Assembly: GCF_037975245.1 (NCBI RefSeq)
Contig: NC_092568.1
Location: forward strand, 23,586,501-23,650,500
Reading direction: 5' to 3'
DNA from: Apostichopus japonicus
Taxonomy: Eukaryota; Echinodermata; Holothuroidea; Aspidochirotida; Stichopodidae
Length of the DNA stretch: 64,000 nucleotides
In this document: one piece after another, positions 1-13,669 of the stretch
Position numbering within the stretch: position 1 is the stretch's first letter
How the letters are laid out: each line of letters begins with the position of its first letter
Position numbers and translations under genes: made by a program
Notes under the pieces: generated by a model
What the model was told of the DNA's origin: nothing
The model's input: only the letters and a program-made list of their open reading frames with translations
The model's database searches: none

Positions 1-15
1 CTTAGAACTGCTTAC

Positions 16-3000
16 TTTCTCTTTTAACAAAACAAGCAAATAGTTATCTTCAAACAAACCTAGTTTCTTTTGCTCATGGAGTTTGTTCTTCAAAGCTTCT
101 ACCTCAATCTCCCAGGCTTTGTGTTCCAAATCAGGAGGGGGACATTGATGAGATATGGTCACTACATCCCCTGAAGACAAGAAGAAAAAGAACCAGCAAA
201 CTCCTCAAAAGATTGACGAGACGAGGTAATGTAAAGCATGACCATAAGCTATCTTCAAATCTTTAATCATTCTGAAAACGATTTTTAGTTTTAGATCTGA
301 GTGAAATATTTGTAAAGGAGGCATATGAACAACCAGACCATCCTCTTATACTTAATGAAGGTAATGGTGGACCTTCAAACTTCTCAAGAAAACAAAAATA
401 ATTTTTAAATTTTTAAGTGTAACTGCAAATTAGCAACAAAAAAAGAAAAGAAAAACACATCATGAGATCTGATGAAATATGCTTTCCATTTTTGTTTTGT
501 TTAAAAGATATAAAACTTTTAATCTCACCGTATCTGTATAGACTGATGAACGGATAAAGTCCACCAGAGAGTTGATCAAAGGCCTGCCACCAGAAGCAGG
601 TGCCATTAAGACAGATGTATGCCACAACCACCTGTTGCTTCCTTGCTTCTGATTGGCTGATGTCCTCTGGGTACCAAACACCAAATCCAAGCCTGTCTCC
701 TTTCTTGACGTTGGTAAGTTGAAAATCAACTAAAGAGAAACAATTGCATCAAAACATTCAAGTTTCCATAATTTATATTTCAGTGACTTTTTACAAAGTA
801 ATATGGATTAACATCATGAAAAAAGTTTGGTTACATATATTTTTTCTGTGGGCCAAATTTTGAAGATCTCTTCTGCTACATTAAGAAACAATTTCCCAAA
901 ATTTCCTCATCAAAAACTAATGCTGCAAGGTGTTCAATTTACTGATCACTTTTTGTAACCTTTTTCTTAAAATAAATGTTTTAAACTCCTGAAGGAACTT
1001 TTTTGAGGGAAATATGACAGACAAACATCGATAAAAAAAAACATTCAAAATAGTAAATACACATCAACTTGTCCCAATTAGAAACTTAGAGAGAACCTTA
1101 GTCACTTAAGCAGATTTAAATTGACAGCGGCTGATTGACAAAAGCAGATGATTAAGCAACAGTAGTCTGAAGAGATCAGCATCTCATGCGTAGGCGTAGG
1201 TACATGGATAGGTGTGAGTTCATTCATGATGAACATACAGTATCCAGGAATGAGCCTGGGGTAACCAAAAAATCATGGAACTTTGCAAAAATTGCGGTAT
1301 AGGCTCCAATTTGCGTATGCTACAGTGTGTTAGGATAATAGGTTTTTGTCCCCGAGGTAGAAAAGAAATCACAGATATTCCGCGTATTCGCGGAAATAGC
1401 TCATGACTGAGTATCACATACAGTATTTACATAATTGCTGTGGTGAACGCCAACTGCCTGTGTTGACAGACTGAAGCCATTATCTTACATGAAATCAACC
1501 AAGGCAAGAATGATTATGTAACAACCAAGTTTTGACCATTTGACCAAAGAGGCCTTTCTTAGCAACTGGTTATGGGAAAGTACATGAAATGTTTGTATCA
1601 AACTCACTGTTTTGTTTGAAACTGTTGACAAAGGCGACTCCATTTAAATTGCATAGGTAGGAGGCAATCCTGGCATCTGGCCTTTTCCGTAATTTCTTGA
1701 ATCTGGGATGAGCCAGATTATTTGTGATGCCGATCCACGGAGCTTTGGGTACAATCTGGTTGGGCGTGGGTAATAACTCATTCTGAACTGTAACTTCAAA
1801 ATAACTCCAGTCTGAGGACCAAGGACATAAAACAAAAGAATCACAACAAAGAATAGACATTCAAATGCAGAGGGGAACCTAGAAGGTATACGTCCGAAAG
1901 GGAGCATTATCTCTGAACTCTGCCATGTGTACAAAATACTAAATGAAAGTATTAACATGAAGAGAGAATTAACCATAATTCTTTACCTAATAATAGTTTT
2001 ATAGACAAAACTCTTCTTGTCATTGATTTGTATACTGTCACAGCCTTCTGCTATCATTTGTAATATTCTTCTTCTTCTAATATGAATGCTCAGTCGATCT
2101 AAAGAAATGAACACCACTTGGTCTGTTCGTAAAACTTCATCTGGACTCTTGATGCTTTATGTTCCACCTAAATTTAATTAAGCACTTTAATGACTTTTTG
2201 ATTCAGATATAATTGGTGTTTTCAAGAAGCTAAAGTTGAAAAATTTCTTCCAACTATAATTCAACCCTTTACATCAATTCCAAATATTTTTGTCATCTCT
2301 TTCTACTTTTCCTTTTCACTTCAGGGGATTTAGTGACTATCACTTGATTGCTATACACATCTACACACACAAATACTATTGATGTTAGAAAGATGGTTAC
2401 CTTCCTTGTTGAAACTATTCTCTAACAATGTGTGAACCTTTTGAGACACGACAACGCCAAATAAATGATGGCAATATTTGGTAGAGCAAAGTACTAGTTT
2501 ACATAGAATATTAAAAGGAAAATATCAAATGCAATTTGCTGGCAACCTTCAAAATCCCTACTTCATTCCCAATTGAATCCACATTGGGAAACACCAATAG
2601 AAGCAAATCTACAACTCTTACATAGTTGAATACAAATGAACTACTACAATAAAATTTTAAAAAAAGTCAATGAAATATATGTTCAAGACATTTCAAGAAG
2701 ATTCCAGGGACAACCTTTTGCTTGGTTTAGGATCCTTCAGGTACCTTAAAAATCATCATCCAGCAAATCTTGTCTGGAACATACCTTTAGAGAGTGGTTG
2801 AGGTGAAGTAAACCATAATCCTTCCCATTTGCGATTCTTTTTCGCCACTGATAGAGTGTCACCGGACAATTTCAATCCTGAACTACACAGCCAAGTTGAA
2901 AGGTTTTCCTGAGAGGTAAAATGAAAATGGAGAAGCTTGAAATATTCAAGCAACTGGATGTTTTCAGCATTAATTTCTCTCTCTCTTTATGGATAATGGA

Positions 3001-6000
3001 ATAGAGTTATGAAGCAAAACCTTTTACTTGAAATCACTCTTTGGTGACTGGCAGTGTGTGTTAGTTCTGCACTTTTAGTTGACAAATTAGTACATTCCTT
3101 CACTATTGCCACTAAATAAGCTAATAATCATCATTAAAAACCATGTCATGGTCAGATGGACCTCTCTGTCCTCAACTCACACAGGATAAGTCATTGCACT
3201 CAGAATATGCGGTTGTAAACTTTTTAGTAATTACATAATTATGGAGACCAAAGAAATTGTACAATTTAATAGGGCTATTGTAGTCAGAATAATTGTACAC
3301 TTTTAATAGATTATTGTATTATTTGATAGGTATTTGTTCGCAGAATGAGTGATGATACAAATACGTTTGTGAGGGAAGAGAGAGAGGAAGGGGAGGGCAG
3401 GGCCAAATATTTACCTGAGAATACACAGGGGGTAACTGTGGTTTGGTGTGTTGCCACTTTAACCTGACGGTGGTAGGATTACCAGCAAAGCCTACACTTG
3501 GGTACAGATCTGTGTCCGATCCCTTCACTTGAGCGGTCCCGACCAACTGACCGTTTTTAATGAATTGCACGCATTTGACTGAATCAAAGTATTCAATGTA
3601 ACAGCCAATTATATCACCTTTCAAAAGAAATACAGAAAGAAATATATTAACTTTTGAATGAGATGAAAAAACGACTGGTGAAAGTTCATCGATCATGTGA
3701 TTTCTAACAGTCGCAATTACAATATATTTTGAGATAATAGATACTGAATTACTGAACACACTACAGCTTTAGGATTGTCAATTCAGAAACAGCTTCATTT
3801 GTTTTCCAAGTTTTCCAATTTTGTTTTATAATTTTGGGACTGCGGAAATTTCTCTGGTATAAAGAAATATTTGGGCAACCATGATGATCTTCACCGTGTA
3901 TTTAAGTTTATGTTATTAAAGTACACTATGAAAGGAAGAAAATTACCACCAGAATTAATTTCTCTGTCTGACAGAAAAAACTACATTCTATACCTTTTCT
4001 AAAGCCCTTCCAAACATCTAAATAATATGGACATTTTTTATTTAATTTATTTTGTAACTATTATTTTTTTTTTAAATGAGATGAAAGAGAAGGTAATGAA
4101 ACAGTTACAAACCTTGTTTATAAGCCTGAGCTTCAACTTCACCATTAGCTCCCATGAGGAGTTCACCAGAACTGATATAACCAACACTCTCCACCAGTGC
4201 CCCCGGCATGCTGCCTACACTCTGTTCATTCCTACTTACTCCAATACAAACATTGCCAGAGTCATCTGTCAGTGTTAGAAGAAAAAAAATAGGGATGAGT
4301 TTACCTCACTGACTTCAGGTTGCCCTCCTGTAAATACGTTTCTTTCTCTAGAATCAGGGCAATATTGTCAATTTGTCAGTATTATGGACACCTCTATCAT
4401 GAACTGATAAAGCAAAACCAGAAATGGCAACAAAATGTCGTAATAGTGAAAAAACTTGTTTGAATTTGGTTTCTGAAATCACAATAATGCACCAACATGT
4501 TACAGAGTGTTAGCGCACATGGCACTGGATTTAGACATCGATGGGATGTACCAAATAGTGTGTATATACTAAACGTTTAGCACACATGCACTGGATTTAG
4601 ACATCAATGGGATGTACCAAATAGTGTGTATATTCTGAATGTTTAGCACACATGCACTGGATTCAGACATCGATGGGATGCACCAAATAGTGTGTATATT
4701 CTGAATGCTTAATGACCATAAGACATAGGCAGTCAATCAACCACAGTTTTTAATTCCAGGATGGTGGAAGGGGGAAAGGGAAGTTAAGGAGAATGCAAAG
4801 AGGCGGTAGAGGAAGACAAGGGTGAGAGGGATGAAGACATGGACATAGTTAGACTGGATATTTATCTACATACATTGTCAACTCAACAATCTGGTAATTG
4901 AAATAAGGCACTGACTAATCGGCGCACATTGATTATTTCTTTGTCAAATTTATGAGTTTTTGTTATATAAATGAATGAACACTCACCGCCATCAATGATC
5001 TCCAGAGTGAAGAGTGGCATTTCTGGTGTTAGGGGAGAGAGATACTGGAGCATCTTGCCCGTTCTATTTTCTATTTTCTTCTTTGGTGTGATGACATCAT
5101 CCTTAGGTGGACCAATTAAATCAGAGAATCTATAGCACCCTTCTTTTAAACCATCTTCATGTTTAGGTCCACTTGGCTCAGGTATATCAAAATCTGATTT
5201 AAGAAAAAAGATTACATTAAAATCTAGAATGGAAAGCTAGTACAAATCACAGGATTCTCTGAATGGCTGTCAACTTTTCAAGATTTACAAATGTTCAAAA
5301 ACATACCATAACCAATGGTTTCCTAAAACATTCATCAATAATTATAGTTCCTTCTGTGAGTTAGCTAATTACAGAAAAAGTCATCCTCAGACATACTTAA
5401 ATTAAGTGCTGAACCAGATTCAAAACTTGCAAGGTTCTATCCAATATACATTTTATAACAAGGATTAGCAAAGGACATTTGGGAGCTGTTACCTCTCATA
5501 CAGTGAAAATTTTCAACAGAAAGTCATGTTACTTCCTACTTTTAATGAGCTAATGAAAGGCTTCTTCACGATGATAATATTCTACTAACTAGAACTAATA
5601 AGGCTATCTGAAATTTGTGATTCTCAGTTAGAAGCAGGGATGAGCCTGGGGTAAAAAAAAAAATCACGGAACTTTGCAAAAATTGCGGTATAGGCTCCAG
5701 TTTGCGTATGCTACAGTGTGTTAGGATAATAGTTTTTTCCCCGAGGTAGAAAAGAAATCACGGATATTCCGCGAATTCGCGGAAAAAACTCATGCCTGTA
5801 GAAGTGATGATGCCCATTGGGTGATTTGGGGATCTCAGAGCAAACACCTGCAACGCTAAAATATGGTACGATACACATAAATTGGCGAGTAATGTCACAT
5901 ATAAAATGGCACACCTTGAAGATTTTGTGACGCATGTTTAATCTTGATGTAATCAAAGTATAGCAAAAAACGATGAAAATGTACTTACTCAGCATTAAAC

Positions 6001-7254
6001 CTCCAGAGGCTGAGTTGGCTTTCTTCAGCCAGGCTTCAGAATCTGGTAAGGGGGGTACAGAGCACGATGTACTGACCTCCACTGAACAACCTGCGAGGAA
6101 CAACAGTTGACAGAAAACATATTAAAAACAGGACCTTGAATGTCAAACTTGAGAACAGGACACTGCAAGCATTTTATAACAATTATAACCCTGAACAGTT
6201 TCACCTTAAGCCTTTTAGCATTTCTATGAAAACTTTATCCTCTTTGCTCGATGAATTTCAAAATAGTTGCTCCTCTAAACAATCAAATTTTCCATGGTGG
6301 AGAAAGATTTTTTCACTAGAGCTGTCTGGAAAATGTCGGCGGTTCATTATTACATTTTTGGTAAATTTAACCTGAATTCTGTGTTGGGGTCGTGACGTTG
6401 TGTCACTCAGACCAAGCCATGCTATATTAACACATAATTGGACATCCCTATAAATCTTTAACCAGAGGATAAGTGTGGTCACAATGATTGGGTTGAAACT
6501 AATACTAGTTAAAAAACGGGACAAAGGAAGGACTGAAACAGACCAACAGCAACATTATTTACGTTCATATTTGTTATCCGATCTGTGCGTGAATCTTCTC
6601 AAGGACATGCTTTATATTTCTCATGTGGTTATCAGTTGGTACCTAAGATGCCACAAATACAAATATTTTCCACAATCGTTGACATTATTTATCAAACAGG
6701 TGACATGCACACTTTCGTAGGAAATCTCTTCATTTTGAAATCACACATTTGCCCAGGAAAACCGAAAAAAGTAGCAAAAAGTATTTTGACACAAAAAAAA
6801 AGAAAGGAAAAAGTGGGAAACAAGACCAACGAAGTAGGAAAGGTAGGTAAAGTAGAACCCCAGGACAGCCTGTACTTGAGAGGAAATGAGGTAAACCAAC
6901 CTGCGGACTCTAAGCCGATAGCAGGAAAGTAACCTCCTGGTGATTGAGTAAAGACACTGTGCTTGATGATCTCTCCATTTTTGGTGAAGAAAACAACAAC
7001 TTTCTGATCTTTTCTGCGACAAGTTCCAGCTGCCTCCACGTACAAGATCCCACATCCAACAGTATCTCCTTCAGAACATGGACGAGCATCTTTCTTGGCT
7101 GTTAAATTTTTATATAAAAATAGTGTGTAAACAGTTATCTAAATGACAAAACAAAACATGATTTACTTTTTATCATCTCACTTGAAAGCTGTATAATTAT
7201 GAAGTAATATCATATTAGTTTATTTAAGCTTTCAAACAGTTTAGTTATTCTGGT

Positions 7255-7324
<70 letters not shown>

Positions 7325-10300
7325 TCTTACAGAATGTTATATCAGGGAACTGCTACTCAGGAACTAACTCTTGAGAAATTCTTCTTAATCATCTTTAGGT
7401 GAAGGATTATAAACACAAAACTGTCAACAAGATCATTATCAGTGACCCAGTTGGTGTAAAGGAACCTGTTCACTCCCTAGAGATCATATCAGTTTTTGTC
7501 TCAAATTTGTCAGAGCTGGCTAACACATTAAGTCTGCAACCCAGAATGGACATCCCATTTCTACCAGTCAGAAATATTGTCACAGTTTCTGTCACTACAT
7601 CTATAGATGATCAGATAATGGTTGACCTGTTGTTAAGGTCAAGCAGTGAAAATTTACTGAAACTGACTTCAGCTTACTGTCTGCATTTAATGGTCTGAAG
7701 GAAATCACCTTTTAATGGTACTTTGAAAGATAATCTTTGACCACTTAGCTTATATTAGCAATGACATCTTACAGTACAGTGATATGATATGGTGAGAGGG
7801 AAATACTACTGAAAGTAGATGTTTGCAAGTACAATTAATTCTAGATTTCATATGCATTTAATTTATTATACACTGTGTCCTTTCAAATACTGGAGCACTA
7901 ATGCCAATCTGACTGATCATTATCTTATCAGTATCTGAGGATGTCCCTAGGTCAGAATAACCTTTGACCTCCACCACAAACATTAGGGATCTTTTACTCA
8001 TAATGGGGAAGCCATATGTCAAATATGAGATCTTGTGAAGTTTCCTATCTTGATATATCGTCCTCACAAGGTTTTAAGGGGTTTGACCTCTGATGACCTT
8101 AATTGAAATTTGATACCAAATTGTGTAAAAATCTTTACACTACATTAGGCGATCATACCATGCATATATGAGCTGATTTGTTGTTCAGATTCTGGAGATA
8201 TAGCATTTTTAAGATTTTTCATTTTGCCCTCTGTGCTGACCCCTGCCACCCCCCCCCCACCTCCCCCTATACCAAAGAAAAGGATGTGTAGCTCCTGTTG
8301 CACTCAGGTTACAAGTACTTACAACACAATGTTATGTCAACAGCAGCATATGAAAACAATTTCCAAGGAGTGATTATTGAGATAGAGAAAATGGTACTTT
8401 TGTTCCTTACCACCATGTACTCTTTTGTCTTGGTACATACACCCTTCTGAAGCTACGAGGCCAACAGACTCATACGAGGACCCTGGATATTCAGATTGCT
8501 TGTACGTCGCTGAAGAGATTCCGATCACAGGACCTTTACCACCATTCTCCCCCATGGATATAAGCTTGGCTTCATAGTACCTAAAATCTACGACAATAAA
8601 CAATGATACATGATAGTTCTTGGAATTTTGAGGCAGTCAATTGCATTAGTGTTAGTTAGATCTCATTTCCAATTGTGTTTTACCTCAAGTACAGGAATGA
8701 AAAGATAACTCTGACTCATTCGTAATAGATGAAGGAATGAAGAACAGGAGGGAATCTAGAAACCGAGTGACTTACCATCATTGAAACATACTGGTGACTG
8801 AACTGTTGTAGTTTTATGAGAGTTACGCATCAGCAGAATGTTATCTTTAATTGTGACAGTGTCTGGAACCCGCCAGTGCTCTAAATCACCCTAAAAAAGG
8901 AAGAGTTTAAGAAAGATAAAATAAAAAGAAAGAATTTTAGTTATTGCAGTAGTGATCATGTTGATCTACAAACCTTACACTTTCTACATTTACAACTGAA
9001 TGATAATGGACTTGATCAAACGATACAACAACTAAATACTTCACCCACGGAGTGTATCAAGAAGACAGATATTTGTTAGATCTGTACAAATTTGACGTTT
9101 ATAAAGAGTGTTTTTTTTACGGGCATAAGAAATTCTGCATAACTTACAGATAATCTACGAGGTATGAATTTATTAATATTAATATCATCTGCTGAAATGA
9201 GCTGTTCCAGTTGAAAATGGACATGGTCCATTCAAGTAGGCTCTGACACCAATCGAGGTGTAAACATAGGCATACAGTATCTTGCAAGCGAAACTTGTAT
9301 GATACTGTAGTAACTAAATCAGAGATGAGACTATATGCACAGTCAGTGTACATATGTCTTCATCTGACGCTTCTGATATGCTTGACATTTCGTACACCTC
9401 TGGTGAAGGTGACCACCGCGATTTGATCAATAAGTTTACATATTAATGACAGAAGCAAATGAAAATTGTCAAAATATAAAAGTATAAAAGCATGTTGGTG
9501 AAACTCAATTTAAACTTGGGATAAGTACATTTAGAGACCAATGTGGAGCTAACCGCTACATCTTAAAATCAAAGTTATTTTTGCAAGATGGTGCATTAGG
9601 ATGCACACTAGTCTTGGACTAGACTATAGAACTTACTGGTGAGGGAAAGTAGGTGAGTTCTGACCGCCATCTGACTTTGAGCTCTGTTGGTCCCCACCAC
9701 ACATTGACAGTTGGAAGCACATATTCTGCATTAAGAGTAACCCATCTTCTGCAAATTAACTGACCATTCTTTAAGATCCCAATCAGAGACTTCTCAGGAG
9801 TGTGATAGTCAAGGTAAAAAGTGATGGTGTCTCCTGTAAGAGCAAAGACAACAGAGAGAGTGAGAGAGAGAGATGTAGTTGTTTAGTGTACAAAGAGGGT
9901 ATTCAGGACTACATCTTCTTGAGATCCTACAGGTCAACACCATCCCACCAGCATAGCCTCTTTTCACATGTGTTGAGTTACCTTGTAGCAACCAGATGTT
10001 CATTCATTTGCAGTTAAATTGACTGAAAATGTATACAGACGGTTGGTTTTTCTTTACATACAGCAAATTTTAACATCTGCCCATCTGTACAAGCACTGTG
10101 CCTTTATGTATGTCTGAATACCAATAACACAAACCAAAAACCCAACATACATTAATTCAATGTCAGCAGACTGAACAAATTTTACTCCACCTGTAACCCT
10201 TCATTATATTTTTTATTACTACAAGCAATAAAATGTAATGACTTTACATAGTTTCCCCTCATCTTTTCAACATCCATATTTTAGCTTTTCTTTTGTTATT

Positions 10301-11309
10301 ACAGTACACCAGCAAAGAATGCAACATAAGGCATATATATTTTATTTTATACACTGTTATATCGCTCACCTTGTCCGTAAGTTGGCAAATGATCTGATGG
10401 CACTCCCTTCGCTGTACTGGAGACTGTGCCATCATCACTAAAGTATGCCACAGCATCTGGCTTCTTGTCTGCAGCTGTTTCCTCAAACTCATCATCTTTC
10501 ATGGCCTTTGCATCGAGGTAACATTCCTTACAGATCCCAAGCCCCAGGCAGGCGTCTTTGGCTAAAGAGTTAGCGATATAAGATTAAGTACATTACAACA
10601 ATTGCTGGCCCTAAAGATGAAGGTTTATAGAAACGTTCAACATTTGGTATTGTCACAACAAATCATCATTACATATGTGATTCTTAAATTTGTCAATTTT
10701 TATAGTCCCGGATACACTTTCAAATTTGTCTGAGTAAGTTAAGTCTGATGAGCAAACACAGATCAACTTTAGAGCATTTATGTGATGTAAAATGGTGACT
10801 TTTGAAAAGAAATCATATACTAACTTCAATTCGAACCGTTCAAATATTGTCAAACATAGTGGTCGAGGTACGTAAGCTGTCCATGTTATAAGTTCTAGCA
10901 AGTTAGAAACAAAATCTTTGTTCATAAAACTTGGCATTTATCAAAGAAGTATATAGCCTTAGGGTGGTAAAACTCATACTATCCCATTGCATAATTACGA
11001 TAATGAGAGTAAAAATGAGCAAATGTTGAAGTAATCATAACGTACTGTAGGGTTAGATTTCAACTTGCCTTGATGGGTTTTTGTATATACATGTATAGAC
11101 ATATTTACATAAAATAACAAACCTTGCTGAACTATTTTAACTTCGAAGCATGGCTGATTCACAGTGAGGGGTCTCTTTTGCGAATGTGAAAAAACAATGT
11201 GTCTGGATTTGAGAGCTAAATCTGGAATTTTCAAGATTGATCCATCCTCTGTGACCTCTATCTCGACACTAGAATTGAGCCAATCATCCATGCTGTTACC
11301 TACATGAAC
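16..11309 (-). CDS. Four-SPRY-domain protein, partial (3' end beyond left edge)
   Basis: Fourteen coding exons join in frame with GT-AG sites: 11309-11123, 10561-10370, 9833-9637, 8890-8776, 8587-8411, 7098-6901, 6090-5989, 5193-4987, 4265-4113, 3617-3415, 2908-2785, 1811-1608, 729-529 and 170-16. The first ATG is at 11291. Six in-frame codons precede it inside the exon, so an upstream exon exists and a longer N-terminus is possible. About 799 residues are visible. Four SPRY modules lie at roughly 1-185, 187-350, 385-568 and 572-748. Each shows the family pattern: an early FEV/YYEA strand, then G-D-x-[VIL]-G-[CF], then a K-N-G or L-N-G turn, then a [LYF]-[YF]-P-[AS]-[VIF] strand (KNGEIIKHS and GGYFPAIGLES in module 2; GDRLGFGVW in module 4). 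A charged, probably coiled-coil stretch follows (WEIEVEALKNKLHEQKK). The last exon seen ends at a GTAAG donor, so the gene continues leftward. SPRY domains bind protein partners; no enzyme domain is visible. Module 2 resembles SPRYD3-type SPRY, but I do not recognise an orthologue. Confidence 0.87.
1245..1409. mobile_element. MITE copy 1 with 6-bp target duplication
   Basis: A 165-bp element in an intron of the SPRY gene. It begins CAGGAATGAG and ends CTCATGACTG, which are imperfect terminal inverted repeats. It is flanked by the direct repeat AGTATC at 1239-1244 and 1410-1415. A second copy at 5635-5798 matches along its length with few differences. No coding capacity, so it is non-autonomous. 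Confidence 0.85.
4509..4707. repeat. Three-copy tandem repeat, unit about 66 bp
   Basis: Three near-identical units in the SPRY-gene intron between exons 4987-5193 and 4113-4265. Each carries GCACTGGATT, then GACATC, then GGGATG, then CCAAATAGTGTGTATAT. No open frame runs through it. Confidence 0.85.
5635..5798. mobile_element. MITE copy 2 with 6-bp target duplication
   Basis: Second copy of the element at 1245-1409, same orientation. Ends are CAGGGATGAG and CTCATGCCTG, flanked by TAGAAG at 5629-5634 and 5799-5804. It contains the perfect 18-bp palindrome TTCCGCGAATTCGCGGAA at 5767-5784. Copy 1 has one changed base in the same palindrome (1378-1395). Confidence 0.87.
7260..7318. repeat. (TA)n microsatellite
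   Basis: A run of nearly 30 uninterrupted TA dinucleotides in the SPRY-gene intron between exons 7098-6901 and 8587-8411. Confidence 0.95.
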
Positions 11310-12854
11310 CTAGAAGGGGGAGAGATTAATATCAATTAATAACAATGATGTTTCTCTGGAAACCTAATTAAATTTCAAACATCAATTACACAAAGGTTTC
11401 ACTTCTCACAAACAAATACTGGCATGAAGTTCCTGGATATTATCTGTTCATTGTATGTTACATCGGCCTACATTTACATGAACTTTCTTCATTGCAGAAC
11501 GTGAATATTAATGAGATGTCACTTTTTGGAAAGGATATGCTGCACACACTGATAGGTACATTGATATGGTATTACTTTACTATGGTAGCCACAATATATA
11601 TATACCAGTGCCACATACATCAGGAAAGAAAATAGTACACTTGTAAAGGAAAACATTCTTTAACAGGATGGAAAAAGTCATGTTTAACAATTGAACATTG
11701 TTCCACATTTTTCTACCAAATGAGGATGTAATGAAGCCTCCATTCATTTGTTTTGTTTTGTTGCCCAGTAACTTTTTCTTTGGTATTATTCTTATGAAAT
11801 GAATACTTGGTTGATCAAGCTAATGAGCTACATTGTTATTTAACCTTAAAGGTCTACTATTAACTTGCACAAAGCAATTCTTTAATTCAACTGAAATTTA
11901 TCTAGAAACACATCACAAACTGCTAAGCAAAAAGTAAATAGTAAGAGACAAAATTCATGGGCTTTAAAACTGCTGTCAATAAAATTGTAACACTAAATTA
12001 TTCCCTGAAATCTAATTAAATATTCTGTTAACAACCTATCCTAACTAAGAATTGGCCTACCAAGACCCAAGATGATCAATACAAAAACGAATTTTAAGCA
12101 AGGTAAGTCACTCTAGTCATAGGCCAAACTTCAGACTGATTAGGTCCTATAGGCTAGTCTAACCCAGAACATTGTCGATGCCTTTGAGTCAAGTATACAT
12201 GATGTTATGTTAACTGCATAGTTATCACTAAGCAATAGGTCTGTACGTCTCAATATCTGTATAAGTATTAGTACATTAAGTGCGAGTCTAAGTTCTCTAA
12301 CCTGTACTGAGACATTTAACCTAATTAGTACTAGTTAGGCCTAAGTTAGGCTAGCAAATAACATAGGCTTAGACTATGTAGTGTACACAGCGTTGCAATA
12401 CAGCCTCTAGTCTTATCTATAGTGTTGTTAATGTTAGCATCTGACTGAGACGAAGGTGAGTGCTACGTTAAACAAAACAATAAACACTTTTTTCATTAGA
12501 CGGAATGTAATCTTGCTGTAAATTCAGTGCGAGATACCTACATCAAAATAACGTTGTGATGACAGGAACTTTGATCGGATGTATAATGTTGAAATTATCG
12601 ATAAATCATCGTCATAGGGAGCGTGTTCGTGTAGTTTATGATTTGCTGAAATGTCGACTGCTCTGGCATGCAATGTTATTGCGTTGCTATAGCATACTAC
12701 TTCATGAACCAAGTTGAAGCTGGCAGACAATAGTGGCAACCAATAGTAGCGGACAATATATTAGCAGAGGACAATAAGCAATAACAGCGGACAATAGGCA
12801 ACCAATAAAAGACTGCGGTAGTTGTCATTTAGCCTCTAAAGAAGATCCTGCTAG

Positions 12855-13499
12855 CAAGGGCGGCGGAACCGGGGGGGGGGCACAGGGGGCACGTGCCCCC
12901 CCACTTTTCCTCAGGTTAAAAATGTGCCCTTTTTCTACATAAAAATTGAGGTGTCTCAAGTTAGCAAGAGGCCAGGGAACCAGAATGAACACTCGGGAAG
13001 GGCCGTTTCCGGCCATCTGAGGGGTTTATAAAACCAAAAATTTTCTTGTACGCTCCGCGCCAACCATGGTGGCGCTCCGCTCAGATAGTCGTGCATACAA
13101 CTTTGCAAATCCTGGCTACGCCCCTGACTTTTAATGAATTTCTGTGGGTCAAACTCAAAGCTATTTCGAATGGAAAAAAATGGTTAAGATATTAACAAGA
13201 AATAAACTCTAATTCGGAAGATTCCTACATTAGCAACTAGCATGATTTCACCTCATTTTGCCTCAAAAGAAAACTTGTTCCTTGTTTCCCAATTTGCACA
13301 TTGGATATTGCAGTGTTAGTATGCATATTTTCCTTGGGGGGGGGGGGCGTTGATGGAGTGATGTGTATACGCAAATAAGTTAATACAATAAGAGTTATCA
13401 AGGGTACTAAATATATGGCTGCATCAGTCCAATCGAATTTCTGCAAAGTGCCCTTTGATGTCGGTGCCCCCCAGATTAAAAGTGCTTCCGCCGCCCTTG
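12855..13499. mobile_element. hAT-like non-autonomous element with perfect 8-bp TSD
   Basis: The 645-bp element opens CAAGGGCGGCGGAA and closes TTCCGCCGCCCTTG, perfect 14-bp terminal inverted repeats. It is flanked by the identical octamer CCTGCTAG at 12847-12854 and 13500-13507. An 8-bp duplication with a C-A start and T-G end is typical of the hAT superfamily. A G/C run follows the left end and no transposase is visible. Confidence 0.9.
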
Positions 13500-13669
13500 C
13501 CTGCTAGAATCGAAACGTCCGAGGCCAACTTACTTTTACACTTTCTTACACAGGCTCTCTAATAGATAAGCATTTTGCGAACAGTTTTATTTTATTTTGT
13601 AGTCTATAAGTGCCACAATTGAAACGTCTATGAAACTGTATAGGCCACAGTTCAGCAGGTTTATCGAAT

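Noticed and set aside
12524-12739. 71-codon minus-strand ORF as first coding exon of the SPRY gene
   Set aside because: No SPRY-like sequence and no strong donor joining it to 11309; may be 5' UTR at most.
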